Source: Myxococcales bacterium
GTDB taxonomy: Bacteria; Myxococcota_A; Polyangia; Palsa-1104; SHYY01
NCBI GenBank assembly: GCA_009692555.1
Contig: SHYY01000032.1
Span: 1-40,087, forward strand
Reading direction: 5' to 3'
Length of the DNA stretch: 40,087 nucleotides
A program made the translations under genes and the position numbers. Numbering within the stretch: the stretch's first letter is position 1; each line of letters starts with the position of its first letter. Below are positions 23,984 to 32,104 of the stretch, piece after piece. The notes beneath the pieces were generated by a model. The model did no database searches and had not been told where the DNA came from. It saw only the letters and a program-made list of their open reading frames with translations.

Positions 23984-24042
23984 GTTCCCTCGCGGCGGTC
24001 GAGTCTACTTCGGATAGATTATCGGCGTCCAGGCCCGAAAAG

Positions 24043-24109
24043 GTGCGGCAAGTGCGGCCAAGATGCAGGGCATCGCGTCGCGCGGGGGCCTGCGGCAAGG
24101 CCCTTCCGC
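24043..24109. promoter_or_regulatory. Operator-like TGCGGCAAG repeats
   Basis: TGCGGCAAG occurs at 24043 and 24090, and TGCGGCCAAG at 24052. The last copy forms a near-palindrome TGCGGCAAGGCCCTTCCGCA (24090-24109). The cluster lies in the 235-bp divergent gap between the DUF4157 gene and the 24219 gene, 56 bp upstream of the latter's -35. Confidence 0.45.
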
Positions 24110-24164
24110 AACTTTCGCGGGGGCGCTGCCGATAAAGTGGTGTCAGGGGGCGCGCCCGAAAGCG

Positions 24165-24193
24165 TTGATCCGCGCCCTGTAGGCTCCTATGAT
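24165..24193 (+). promoter_or_regulatory. Sigma70-type promoter of the 24219 gene
   Basis: TTGATC (24165-24170), exactly 17 bp, then TATGAT (24188-24193), a 5 of 6 match to TATAAT. A GAGGAGAAG ribosome site follows 9 bp before the ATG. This is the best-formed promoter in the window and is rare for such a G+C-rich context. Confidence 0.65.
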
Positions 24194-24218
24194 GATGCGC
24201 TGCTGAGGAGAAGAGCCC

Positions 24219-24968
24219 ATGTCGATCGAAGTGGCGGACGAGGCAAAGAAGCAGGGTGGCCAGGGCGATCAGCCCGCCGCGACCAAGGAGACCATCCTCG
24301 AGAGCCAGGAGAAGCCGGGTGAGGACGCCGCGGCTGCGGATACCATCCAGTACTTCGTGCGCGATCGCCTGGAGGAGTTCCACAACGAGATGGAGTCCTC
24401 CCTCGACACCTTCGAGGGCTGGGTGTCGACGCAGCAGGACGACTTCAAGGCGGTCTTCAACCAGCGCGGCTTCTTCAGCTACATGGGGGAGAAGTTCGAG
24501 GCCGAGATGTTCAACATCGTCGGCGGCGCCGGCAAGCCGATGATGGATGCGCTCGTCGGTGAGGTCCACAACGCGGTCTCGTTCAACGAGCACGCCTGCA
24601 ACGACCTGTCGACCTTCGTCAACAATGCCTGCCGCCGCAGCACCCGCGACGCCTGCTGGTACGGCCGCGACGCGGCGGCGTCGATCCTGTCGAACCAGTG
24701 GGGCGATCTGATGAAGCTGGCGGCGAACGGCGCCGAAGAGTTCATCCCGGCGCTCTACCAGCTCGGCCTGCCGTCGCACGCCTTCAAGCCGGCGGACTTC
24801 GCGCAAAACCTCCAGAACCACGCCGAGGGCTATCGGCGCGCGATGGGGCTGAAGCGCGAAGAGGTCACCGAGAAGGTGCCGGAGAACGAGAAGACGGCGG
24901 AGCTCGAGGAGCAGGGACAAAAGGACATCATCCAGGAAGAGGGGAAGAAGCAGGCGGTCGCCGTCTAG
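24219..24968 (+). CDS. Hypothetical eCIS-adjacent protein, candidate cargo
   Basis: The 249-residue product is unrecognised. Residues 1-40 are polar and probably disordered (Lys, Gln, Glu, Ala). The middle (about 42-215) is helical with aromatic residues and a Cys-rich stretch (HACNDLSTFVNNACRRS, then ACWYGRD). The last 30 residues are a charged, Glu/Lys-rich helix. There is no signal peptide or membrane segment. It has its own promoter and operator-like repeats and lies between the DUF4157 gene and the 3' end of the eCIS operon, where cargo genes often sit. That role is inference; the sequence itself shows no toxin motif. Confidence 0.72.
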   Translation: MSIEVADEAKKQGGQGDQPAATKETILESQEKPGEDAAAADTIQYFVRDRLEEFHNEMESSLDTFEGWVSTQQDDFKAVFNQRGFFSYMGEKFEAEMFNIVGGAGKPMMDALVGEVHNAVSFNEHACNDLSTFVNNACRRSTRDACWYGRDAAASILSNQWGDLMKLAANGAEEFIPALYQLGLPSHAFKPADFAQNLQNHAEGYRRAMGLKREEVTEKVPENEKTAELEEQGQKDIIQEEGKKQAVAV

Positions 24969-25004
24969 CTTCGCTCTCGCTTCGCCGATCGCGCATCCCT
25001 CCTC

Positions 25005-25020
25005 GCCGGCGATCGCCGGC
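25005..25020. terminator. Palindrome between convergent genes, possible terminator
   Basis: GCCGGCGATCGCCGGC is a perfect 16-bp palindrome. Similar GCCGGC arms occur in the core of the dispersed repeat. It lies between the 24219 gene and the end of the eCIS operon, 42 bp from the latter's stop. No T-tract follows, so rho-independent termination is not certain. Confidence 0.35.
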
Positions 25021-25061
25021 ATCCTCCTCGCCGGCATGCCCGGGCGACCGACCCCGCTTCC

Positions 25062-27368
25062 CTACGCCTTGTGCTGGAACAGCTTGCCCGCCGCGGCGCA
25101 CTCGCGCTCCGCGGCCTCGGCGAGCAGCGCCTGGCTGATCGCAACGTTGCTCTGCGCGGCCAGGTAGGCGGCGCGCATCACCGCGTTCTTGATGTGGCCG
25201 CCCGAGAGGTCGAAGGTCTTGCCGAGCTTCGGGTAGTCGACGTCGCCAGCAACGGGGGCGCGCGCCGGCATGATGCCGCGCCAGATGCGCTCACGGGCGG
25301 GTGGATCGGGGAACGGGATCACGATGTGGTAGTGGATGCGGCGCTTGAAGGCCTGGTCGATCGAGGTCTCGAGGTTGGTCGCCAAGATCACGATCCCCTC
25401 GTAGCGTTCCAACTGTTGGAGCAGGAAGTTGGTCTCCATGTTGACGAAGCGGTCGTTGGCCGACTCGATCTTCGCCACGCGCGACGAGAACAGCGCGTCC
25501 GCCTCGTCGAAGAAGAGGATCGAGTGCATCGACTTCGCCTGGGCGAGGATCTCGTTCAAGTTCTTCTCGGTCTCACCGACGAACTTCGAGACCACCTTCG
25601 CCGGATTGATGCGATGCAGCGTCATCCCGAGCTCGGCGGCGATCACCTCCGCCGAGAGCGTCTTGCCGGTGCCGGGATCTCCGGAGAGCAGCACCACCAG
25701 GCCCTTGCCGGTGGGGATCGTTTCGTTGAAGCCCCAGGCGTAGAGCACCTGCGAGCGGTTCCTGCCGGCGGCGATGATCTCGACGATCTGCGACTTGATG
25801 TCCTCCGGGAGGATCAGTACGTCGAGGCCGAGCGACGAGCGGGTGCGCTCGGCGTAGGAGGAGAGATCGCCGCGCAGCTGGGTCTGCGAGGCGCCGTCGA
25901 GATCGGCCATCGTCAGGCGCGGGGGTGAGTCCCCCCGGGCGAGCGCGCGCGACACGGCGAGCAGCACCGCGTTCTTGATGTAGCCGCCCGAGAAGTCGTA
26001 GCGCTTGGCGAGCTGGTTCAGCTCGACCCCCTCGGCGAGCGGCACCTCGGGGGGCAGGTGGATCCGCCAGATCTGCTCGCGCAGCGCCGGAGGCGGCACC
26101 TCGAGGTTGACGCGCAGGAGCATCCGCCGATCGACCGCCGGATCGAGGCGATCGGGGAGGTTGGTGGCGAGCACCGCCAGCCCGTCGAAGCGGTCGAGGG
26201 CGCGGAGCAGCGTGCCGAGGGCGCGGTTGCCCGAGCCGCGCGCGCCGAAGAGAAACTCGCACTCGTCGAACAGCACCACCGCGTCCTGGATCCGCGCGTC
26301 GAGGAACACGTCCTCGATCTGGTCTTCGAGCGCCTTCGATTCGAGCAGCTTCTGCGCGTCGACGACCAGGAGGCGCTTGCCGAGGCGGTGGGCGAGCGCG
26401 CGGGCGAGGGTGGACTTGCCGGTGCCGGGCGGTCCGGTGAGGAGGACGATCACCCCGCGCCCCTCGTGCATCACGCGATCGAAGCCCCACTCGCCGAGGC
26501 GGCGCGAGAGCCCGGGCTGCGCGGCGATCAGGCCGTCCAGCTCGCTGCGGATCTCCGGCGGGAGCACCACGTCGTCAAGGGTGACATCGGGCTCGATCAG
26601 GTTCGACGAGGGGAGCGTGCCGGCGCTGGGATCGATGCCGGTGATGAGGCGCGTCACCCGGGGCGGCAGCTTGAGCTCGCAGGCGAGCAGGTTCTCGCGC
26701 GCATCGGGGCGGCCGCGATCGAGCAGCAGCAGGCGCTGGCGCAGCAGCGTCGACGTGGGCAGGAAGTGCTCGCGCGCGCGCAGCCTCGCGGCGACACCAT
26801 CGAAGTGGACGTGGATCACGAAGCCGACGTCGACCCAGGTGCGCCAGGCGGTGCCGGAGAGCCGGCCCTGAAGCTTCAGGATCGACGCATCCAGCGACGG
26901 GGCGAGGGCGTGCAACAGGGCGTCGACCTCGAACGGGGAGAGGCCGAAGCGCACGCGCAGCGTCTCCAGGCCGGGGGTGCGCGGCGAGGCCGAAACGCGC
27001 CCCGTGATCGCCCGCTCGATCGCCTGCTCGCGCGCCCGCGCCTCGTCGTGCGCGGCGGCGTCCCCGGCGCCGAGGGCGATCGCCGCGTCGAGGACGGCGC
27101 GCAGACGGGTGAGCTGGTGCTCGAGGTAGTCGGCGTCGTCGGCGTAGGGCAGAGCCCCTTCGAGCGCCGAGGTGATCGCCCGGGTCTCGGCAGGCGAGCC
27201 GACATGCACCGGGGGCAGCGCAGCCACGGGGACGCCGGCCCGGAGGGCGGCGGCGCGCGGGTGAATTTCGTCGGGGATGGTGAGACGCTCGGGCTGGGGC
27301 CCCGACGCGGGATCGGCGGCCTTGGCCGGTCGCGGCGTCCCGGAGGACTTCGAGGAGCCGCCGGCCAT
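25062..27368 (-). CDS. Tandem AAA+ ATPase of the contractile injection system (Afp15-like role)
   Basis: The 768-residue protein has a non-AAA N-terminal part (1-260) and two AAA+ modules. Module 1 has Walker A GPPGTGKS (312-319) and Walker B VVLFDECE (364-371). Module 2 has Walker A GDPGTGKT (563-570) and Walker B ILFFDEAD (617-624). Each has the later FSGGYIKNAV or LSGGHIKNAV sensor-2-like helix. eCIS loci regularly encode an AAA+ ATPase (Afp15/Pvc15) needed for assembly or cargo loading. This is the last gene of the operon, 6 bp after the DUF2997 gene. Module 1 has Cys in the DExx box (DECE), so hydrolysis there may differ. Confidence 0.88.
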   Translation of the reverse strand: MAGGSSKSSGTPRPAKAADPASGPQPERLTIPDEIHPRAAALRAGVPVAALPPVHVGSPAETRAITSALEGALPYADDADYLEHQLTRLRAVLDAAIALGAGDAAAHDEARAREQAIERAITGRVSASPRTPGLETLRVRFGLSPFEVDALLHALAPSLDASILKLQGRLSGTAWRTWVDVGFVIHVHFDGVAARLRAREHFLPTSTLLRQRLLLLDRGRPDARENLLACELKLPPRVTRLITGIDPSAGTLPSSNLIEPDVTLDDVVLPPEIRSELDGLIAAQPGLSRRLGEWGFDRVMHEGRGVIVLLTGPPGTGKSTLARALAHRLGKRLLVVDAQKLLESKALEDQIEDVFLDARIQDAVVLFDECEFLFGARGSGNRALGTLLRALDRFDGLAVLATNLPDRLDPAVDRRMLLRVNLEVPPPALREQIWRIHLPPEVPLAEGVELNQLAKRYDFSGGYIKNAVLLAVSRALARGDSPPRLTMADLDGASQTQLRGDLSSYAERTRSSLGLDVLILPEDIKSQIVEIIAAGRNRSQVLYAWGFNETIPTGKGLVVLLSGDPGTGKTLSAEVIAAELGMTLHRINPAKVVSKFVGETEKNLNEILAQAKSMHSILFFDEADALFSSRVAKIESANDRFVNMETNFLLQQLERYEGIVILATNLETSIDQAFKRRIHYHIVIPFPDPPARERIWRGIMPARAPVAGDVDYPKLGKTFDLSGGHIKNAVMRAAYLAAQSNVAISQALLAEAAERECAAAGKLFQHKA

Positions 27369-27374
27369 TCCGGA

Positions 27375-27581
27375 TCAGCCGGAGGTCTTGTTGGTGACGG
27401 TGTCGACTTCGCCCTGCTTGTAGTAGTCCTCGGTCAGCTCGCGCGACTCGATGGTGTTGCCGAGCGCGTTCTCGAGGAACTTCGTCTCGTCGACGCACGA
27501 CTGACCGTCGATGCACTTGACGGTGACCGACACCTCGCCCGTCGGTGAAATGCTGATCTGGAGCTGCTTCTTCTGGGCCAT
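27375..27581 (-). CDS. DUF2997 small protein
   Basis: The 68-residue product starts at the ATG giving MAQKKQLQISISPTGEV; the longer open frame is a shadow of the neighbour. It has the DUF2997 features: an I-x-I-x-x-x-G-x-V strand, DGQSCVDETKFLENALG with the conserved Cys, and a YY near the end (EDYYKQGE). DUF2997 genes commonly accompany DUF1257/Ycf35 and Ycf46-like ATPase genes, as here. The function is unknown. The gap to the DUF1257 gene is 8 bp. Confidence 0.82.
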   Translation of the reverse strand: MAQKKQLQISISPTGEVSVTVKCIDGQSCVDETKFLENALGNTIESRELTEDYYKQGEVDTVTNKTSG

Positions 27582-27589
27582 GGTGCTCC

Positions 27590-27991
27590 CTATCCCCACT
27601 TGGTGGCGGTGAGCTTCACCGTGCCGTCTTCGAGCTGCTGGATGTCCTCCTGCGCGATCTGGTAGCCCTGCTCCTCGCACGCCTGGACCACCCGCACGTA
27701 GGCGTACTCCTTGTTGACCACCTCGACGAACTCCTCCTCGGTGACGCCGGCGGTGGTCTCGACGCCCCACCAGTCCGAGACGAAGGTGTAGTTGCCGTCC
27801 TCCGCCTTCACCACCCCGATGTCGTAAGTACCCATGTTGATGGACACTTCGGCGTTCATCTTCTGGCCGCGGTAGCCGCGCACCTCGACGCCCTGCTCGT
27901 TGTGGTTGTACGTGTAGCCCCTCTTCTCGAGCGCCTGGAGCAGCGCCTGGAGGTTGTTGATCTTGGTGGCTACCTTCGTGAAATGCGACAC
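27590..27991 (-). CDS. DUF1257 protein (Ycf35 family)
   Basis: The 133-residue protein starts at a GTG (VSHFTKVATKI). It has the Ycf35 pattern: SHFT start, VEVRGYRGQKMNAEV, YDIGVVKAEDGNYTFVSDWW, then NKEYAYVRVVQACEEQGY and a final KLTATKWG. Ycf35 is encoded in many algal plastid genomes and cyanobacteria, with no established function. Here it lies between DUF2997 and a Ycf46-like ATPase within an eCIS operon. The 1-bp gap to the Ycf46 gene indicates tight coupling. No membrane segment is seen. Confidence 0.88.
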   Translation of the reverse strand: MSHFTKVATKINNLQALLQALEKRGYTYNHNEQGVEVRGYRGQKMNAEVSINMGTYDIGVVKAEDGNYTFVSDWWGVETTAGVTEEEFVEVVNKEYAYVRVVQACEEQGYQIAQEDIQQLEDGTVKLTATKWG

Positions 27992-27992
27992 G

Positions 27993-29549
27993 TCACACCT
28001 CGAGCTTTCGCATCTCGATATTGAACGGCGACTCCTGCGCCGCCCGCTCTGGCGAGGCCATGCGGGCGCGGGTGCGCGCCCACTGGCGCATCGCCACGAT
28101 CCCCTCGTGCATCGTCACCGCAAGCGGCACGATCTCCTTCGAGGAACGGAGGAGCTGTTCCGTCGTCAGCTCGCGCTCGCCGGGGTTGACGTCGAACGCG
28201 TCGTACATCGCGCTCACCACCACCTGCTCGATCTCCGAGCCCGAGAAGTCCGGCATCTCGTCGACCAGCTTGTCGAGATCGATCCCCGCCGTGCTGCGCC
28301 CGTTCTTCTTCAGGTGGATCTCGAGGATCATCCTGCGCTCCTGGGGCGTCGGTAGATCCACGAAGAAGATCTCGTCGAAGCGCCCCTTGCGGAGTAGCTC
28401 CGGCGGCATCGCCATCACGTTGTTCGCGGTCGCCATGACAAACACCGCGGCGGTCTTCTCCTGCAACCAGGTGATGAATGTGCCGAACACGCGCGACGTG
28501 GTTCCACCGTCGGACATGTTCGACGATCCGGTGCCGGAGAAGCCCTTCTCCAACTCGTCCAGCCACAGGATCGACGGCGCTGTCGCCTCGGCGGTCTTGA
28601 TCGCCTTGCGGATGTTCTCCTCCGACGAGCCGACGAGGCCGCCGAAGATCTTGCCGACGTCGAGGCGGAGGAGCGGCATCTGCCACTCCGACCCGACCGC
28701 CTTCGCCATGAGGGACTTGCCGCAGCCGGGCACGCCGATGAGGAGGATGCCCTTCGGGAGCGGCAGACCGAAATCGCGCGCCTCATGCGAGTAGGCGTTG
28801 CGCCGCTTGGTCAGCCACTGCTTCAGCGTCTCGAGGCCGCCGATCCCGGCCAGCTTCTCGGTGGCCTCGTAGTACTCGAGGATCCCGCTCTTGCGGATGA
28901 TGTGCTTCTTCTCGCTCAGAATGGTCGGCAGGTGGATGGTCTTGTTCCGCACCACCGACTTCAGGAACACGTTCTCCGCCTCGACTTTGGTGAGGCCGAG
29001 CGCGGCGTCGACCACCTGCTCGCGCCCCTTGAGGGTCTCAGCGAGACCGGCGCTCTGGCCGGCCGGGATGCGCGCGATCGCCCGCCCCACCACCTCGTCC
29101 ATCTCGACGCGGTTCGGCAGATCCCAGTCGATCACCGCGATCTCCTTCTCCAGCTCGGCGGGGATCTTGAGCACCGGCGAGAGGATCAGGACGGTGTTCG
29201 TTTCGGGCTTCTTCTTGAGATCGTGAGCGAGATCACGCAGGCGCCGCACGACATCCGGAGTTTTCAAGAACTCGTGGAAATCACGGAGGATGTAGAGCCC
29301 CTTGCCCTCGGCGCCAGCGATGAAATCGAGCGCCTTGTCGGGCTGCTTGGCATCCCCGCCCTTGATCGTCCCGACCAGCTTCACGAAGCCACGCGTACAG
29401 GACCAGGCCGCGAGCTTCATGAAGCGGCGCTCGGCGATCTTGGTCAGCGCCTCCTCGACCCGCTCCTCCTCCGACGAGACGATGTAGAGGATCGGGTACT
29501 GCGCCTTGATCAGATCCTCGGTCTCGCAGGCGCTGGTGATTTGTTCCAT
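27993..29549 (-). CDS. Ycf46-like AAA+ ATPase
   Basis: The 518-residue protein has an N-terminal non-canonical region (1-240; LYIVSSEEERVEEAL and LYILRDFHEFL are typical of Ycf46). One AAA+ module follows with Walker A GVPGCGKS (272-279), Walker B ILWLDELE (327-334), ATANNV sensor 1 and RKGRFDEIFFVDLP with arginine-finger residues. The SSNMSDGGTTSRVFGTFITW stretch is also family-like. Ycf46 is known from plastid and cyanobacterial genomes with unclear function. This is the second AAA+ ATPase in the operon besides the Afp15-like one, and it comes with Ycf35 and DUF2997 genes. It may remodel or chaperone injection-system parts. Confidence 0.9.
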   Translation of the reverse strand: MEQITSACETEDLIKAQYPILYIVSSEEERVEEALTKIAERRFMKLAAWSCTRGFVKLVGTIKGGDAKQPDKALDFIAGAEGKGLYILRDFHEFLKTPDVVRRLRDLAHDLKKKPETNTVLILSPVLKIPAELEKEIAVIDWDLPNRVEMDEVVGRAIARIPAGQSAGLAETLKGREQVVDAALGLTKVEAENVFLKSVVRNKTIHLPTILSEKKHIIRKSGILEYYEATEKLAGIGGLETLKQWLTKRRNAYSHEARDFGLPLPKGILLIGVPGCGKSLMAKAVGSEWQMPLLRLDVGKIFGGLVGSSEENIRKAIKTAEATAPSILWLDELEKGFSGTGSSNMSDGGTTSRVFGTFITWLQEKTAAVFVMATANNVMAMPPELLRKGRFDEIFFVDLPTPQERRMILEIHLKKNGRSTAGIDLDKLVDEMPDFSGSEIEQVVVSAMYDAFDVNPGERELTTEQLLRSSKEIVPLAVTMHEGIVAMRQWARTRARMASPERAAQESPFNIEMRKLEV

Positions 29550-29584
29550 CGTGTCCTTTCAGAAACGGAGCCGCAGGAGGGTGG

Positions 29585-31522
29585 TCAGCTTTGGGCCAGA
29601 TCGCGCAGGCTGCGGAGTGAGCCCTTGGCGTCCTCGGTGCGCGCCATCGACTCGGAGATCGCCTCCTGCAGCGCCTTGCGGGCATCCTCGTCGGAGACGG
29701 TCGGCGCGATCTCGCCGAACAGCCCCTTGGCGGTGAGGATCGTCGTCCGCAGCTCGGAGAGCGCCTCGTTGATGCCCTCGTAGACCTCCTTGGCCCGCGC
29801 CTTGAGAGCCGCCGCCTCGGCGCCCGCGGCCTCGGGGAGCGCCGTCCCGTCGGGGGGCGTGCGATCGCCCTGATGCGACGAGACGCCGGCGCGATTCGAC
29901 GCCAGCTCGGCATTCACCTTCTGCAGCTTCTCCTCGAGCTCGTGGATCTTCGACTCCGCCTTCGTCTTGTCGACGAACGCCTGATCGCGCGCCGCCTCCG
30001 CCTTGCGGATCGACTCGCTGCTCTCGGGGAGGGGCGCACCCACCGAGACGGCCTTCTCGAGCTCGGCGATCCGCCGGAGCGCGCGATCGTGCAGATGGCG
30101 CACGTCGTGCGACGAGGCGAGCGCCGCGTCGCGGGCGGCCCCGGAGGCGGCCTTCTCCTCCTCGAGGCGCTGCTTCATCGACTCGATACGCGCCAGCTTC
30201 TCCTCGGCGCGGTCGCGCGAGGCCTCCATCGACTTGCGCTCCTCGGAGAGCTGGGTGCGCTCGACCTCGAGGTGCGCCAGATCCTCCAGCGCCTTGGAGC
30301 GCTCGGTGGCGGCGCGCTCCGCTTCCGACTCGAAGCGCGTCTTCTGGTTCTCGAGCTTCCGGTTCTCGATCTTGAGCTCGCGCACCTCGGCGGCCATCTT
30401 GGCGAAGTCCTCGCCGGCGCTCCCCGAGCCGCCCGCCTGCGACGCCATCATCCGCGCCAGGCGACGGTGCTCCTCCTCGAGCCCCTCGACCTTGCTCTCG
30501 GCGCGGTTCAGCCGCTCGCGGAGGTCGTCGCGCTGGTTCTTCGTGTCGACCAGCTCGCGCATCATCTTCTCTTTTTCGGCGCGCACATCCTTGGTCGCCG
30601 CCTCGAGGGCGATCAGCCCGACGCGCCGCTCCTCGAGGATCCGCTCCTGCTCGGTGATCACTTCGCGGAGCTGATCGATCTGGGCGAGCTGCTTGTTGAG
30701 CTCGTTCCAGCCCTCGTCCTTGGTTTTTTGCAGCTCGAGGAGCTTGTTACGCAGCTCCTCGGTCGACTGCTTGGTGCGCTGCACATCCTCCAGCGCGCGC
30801 TCGAGCTGCCGGTCGCGCGCCGCCAGCTCCTCGGTGAGCTCGTCGACGCGCGTCTTGTGCGAGCCGTACTCCTCCTTCAGCTTGCGCAGGTCGGCGCGCA
30901 GCTCCTCGGCGTTGCGCGAGACCTCGTGCAGCTCCTCCTTGTCCTGCGAATGCTCCTTCTTGACCCGGGCCAGATCCTCGCGCGAGCCGACGCTCTGGGC
31001 GCGCAGCATCTTCAGCTCGTTGTCGCTCCCCTCGGCGCGGGCGCGCAGGGTCTCGAGCTCCGCGGTGGCCTCCTTCCAGGCCTTGACCGTCTGGTCGCGC
31101 TCCTCGGAGATCGCGCTGATCTGGGCGTCCTTCTCGACGACCACCGACTCGTCGACGCCGCCCCCGCCGAAGCTCTGGGGCTCCACCTGCACCGCCTCGA
31201 CCGCGGCGGTCTTCGGCCGTGACGACCCGGCGACCTCGACAAAGCGCACCTGGAGCGTGCCGCACCGGACGATGTCACCGTGGGCGAGCTGCTGCTTCTG
31301 GATCCGGCGCTCGTTGATGAAGGTGCCGTTCGAGCTGCCAAGGTCCTCGACGAAGAACTTGCCGCCGAGGAACGACAGCTTGCAGTTCTTCCGCGAGACC
31401 ATCGCGTCGTCGGTGCGGACCGCGCAGTCCGCCGCGCGCCCGAGGAAGATCGGCGTCGCCTCCGGAATATCGACGGAGGCGTCTGCCCCGTTTGCGTCTC
31501 GGTAGAGGAGCTTGGCGGGCAT
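29585..31522 (-). CDS. FHA-domain protein with long coiled coil
   Basis: The 645-residue protein starts with an FHA domain (about 1-100): LGRAADCAV contains the phosphopeptide-binding Arg29, and MVSRKNCKL and EDLGSSNGTFIN complete the signature. Residues about 130-560 are dense in Glu, Lys, Arg, Leu and Gln and form a long coiled coil with many ELEK- and EELR-like heptads. The last 90 residues are Ala/Glu-rich helices. FHA domains bind phosphothreonine. The coiled coil could reach across the cytoplasm or bundle. It is likely the cytoplasmic scaffold of the system, regulated by the kinase and PP2C in this window, by inference. Confidence 0.88.
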   Translation of the reverse strand: MPAKLLYRDANGADASVDIPEATPIFLGRAADCAVRTDDAMVSRKNCKLSFLGGKFFVEDLGSSNGTFINERRIQKQQLAHGDIVRCGTLQVRFVEVAGSSRPKTAAVEAVQVEPQSFGGGGVDESVVVEKDAQISAISEERDQTVKAWKEATAELETLRARAEGSDNELKMLRAQSVGSREDLARVKKEHSQDKEELHEVSRNAEELRADLRKLKEEYGSHKTRVDELTEELAARDRQLERALEDVQRTKQSTEELRNKLLELQKTKDEGWNELNKQLAQIDQLREVITEQERILEERRVGLIALEAATKDVRAEKEKMMRELVDTKNQRDDLRERLNRAESKVEGLEEEHRRLARMMASQAGGSGSAGEDFAKMAAEVRELKIENRKLENQKTRFESEAERAATERSKALEDLAHLEVERTQLSEERKSMEASRDRAEEKLARIESMKQRLEEEKAASGAARDAALASSHDVRHLHDRALRRIAELEKAVSVGAPLPESSESIRKAEAARDQAFVDKTKAESKIHELEEKLQKVNAELASNRAGVSSHQGDRTPPDGTALPEAAGAEAAALKARAKEVYEGINEALSELRTTILTAKGLFGEIAPTVSDEDARKALQEAISESMARTEDAKGSLRSLRDLAQS

Positions 31523-31566
31523 GATCGGTTCGCGTCCTTCCCGGGAGGGTTACCCGGCTTGGCTGC

Positions 31567-32097
31567 TCAACTCTTGAATACCATCTCGGTGGTGCCGACG
31601 CGGATCACGTCGCCGAGCTGGAGGCGCCGCTTGGCGACCTTCTCGCCGTTGACGTAGACGCCGTTGCTCGATCCGAGATCGGCCAGCTCGTAGCCGCCGT
31701 CGGCCTTGCGGATCCCGGCGTGCTTGCGCGAGACGCCGGTGTCGTTGAGCGTCACCGTCGAGCCGGGCGCGGTGCCGATGGTGGTCACCGGGCCGTCGAG
31801 CCCGACGGTCTGCCCCTGCATCGGCCCGGAGATGAACTCGAGCGCCGCCTTCTTCATGCCGCGCGGGGTCTTGCAGAACATGCACTGCGGCCAGTCGGAC
31901 ATCATGACCTTGCCGCAGCTCGGGCAGTTCTCCTCCGCCGACTTGTTCTTCTTCAGCGCGAGCAGGAGGATCAGGCCGCCGAGGCCGATCACCACCACCG
32001 CGACCCCCACGAAGATGATCCACAGCGGGAAGCTCGATGGCTCCTCGCCACCGACGACGGCGAGCTTCTTCAGGGCGGGGGCAAGCAGGACCAGCAC
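31567..32097 (-). CDS. Membrane-anchored zinc-ribbon/FHA protein
   Basis: The 176-residue protein starts at a GTG with a GAGGA ribosome site. A transmembrane segment (about 23-48) precedes a zinc ribbon with Cys58, Cys61, Cys72 and Cys75 (CX2C...CX2C). An FHA domain fills 84-176, with GVSRKHAGI and ADLGSSNGVYVN as the binding signature. The topology places the FHA in the cytoplasm at the inner membrane. It could recruit phosphorylated partners to the injection system. It lies 7 bp downstream of the VWA/FHA gene. Confidence 0.88.
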   Translation of the reverse strand: MLVLLAPALKKLAVVGGEEPSSFPLWIIFVGVAVVVIGLGGLILLLALKKNKSAEENCPSCGKVMMSDWPQCMFCKTPRGMKKAALEFISGPMQGQTVGLDGPVTTIGTAPGSTVTLNDTGVSRKHAGIRKADGGYELADLGSSNGVYVNGEKVAKRRLQLGDVIRVGTTEMVFKS

Positions 32098-32104
32098 GGT
32101 GTCC

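Noticed and set aside
29873..31222. A 449-codon plus-strand Leu/Arg-rich frame
   Set aside because: Antisense to the coiled-coil FHA gene; the Leu/Arg richness mirrors Glu/Lys codons on the other strand.
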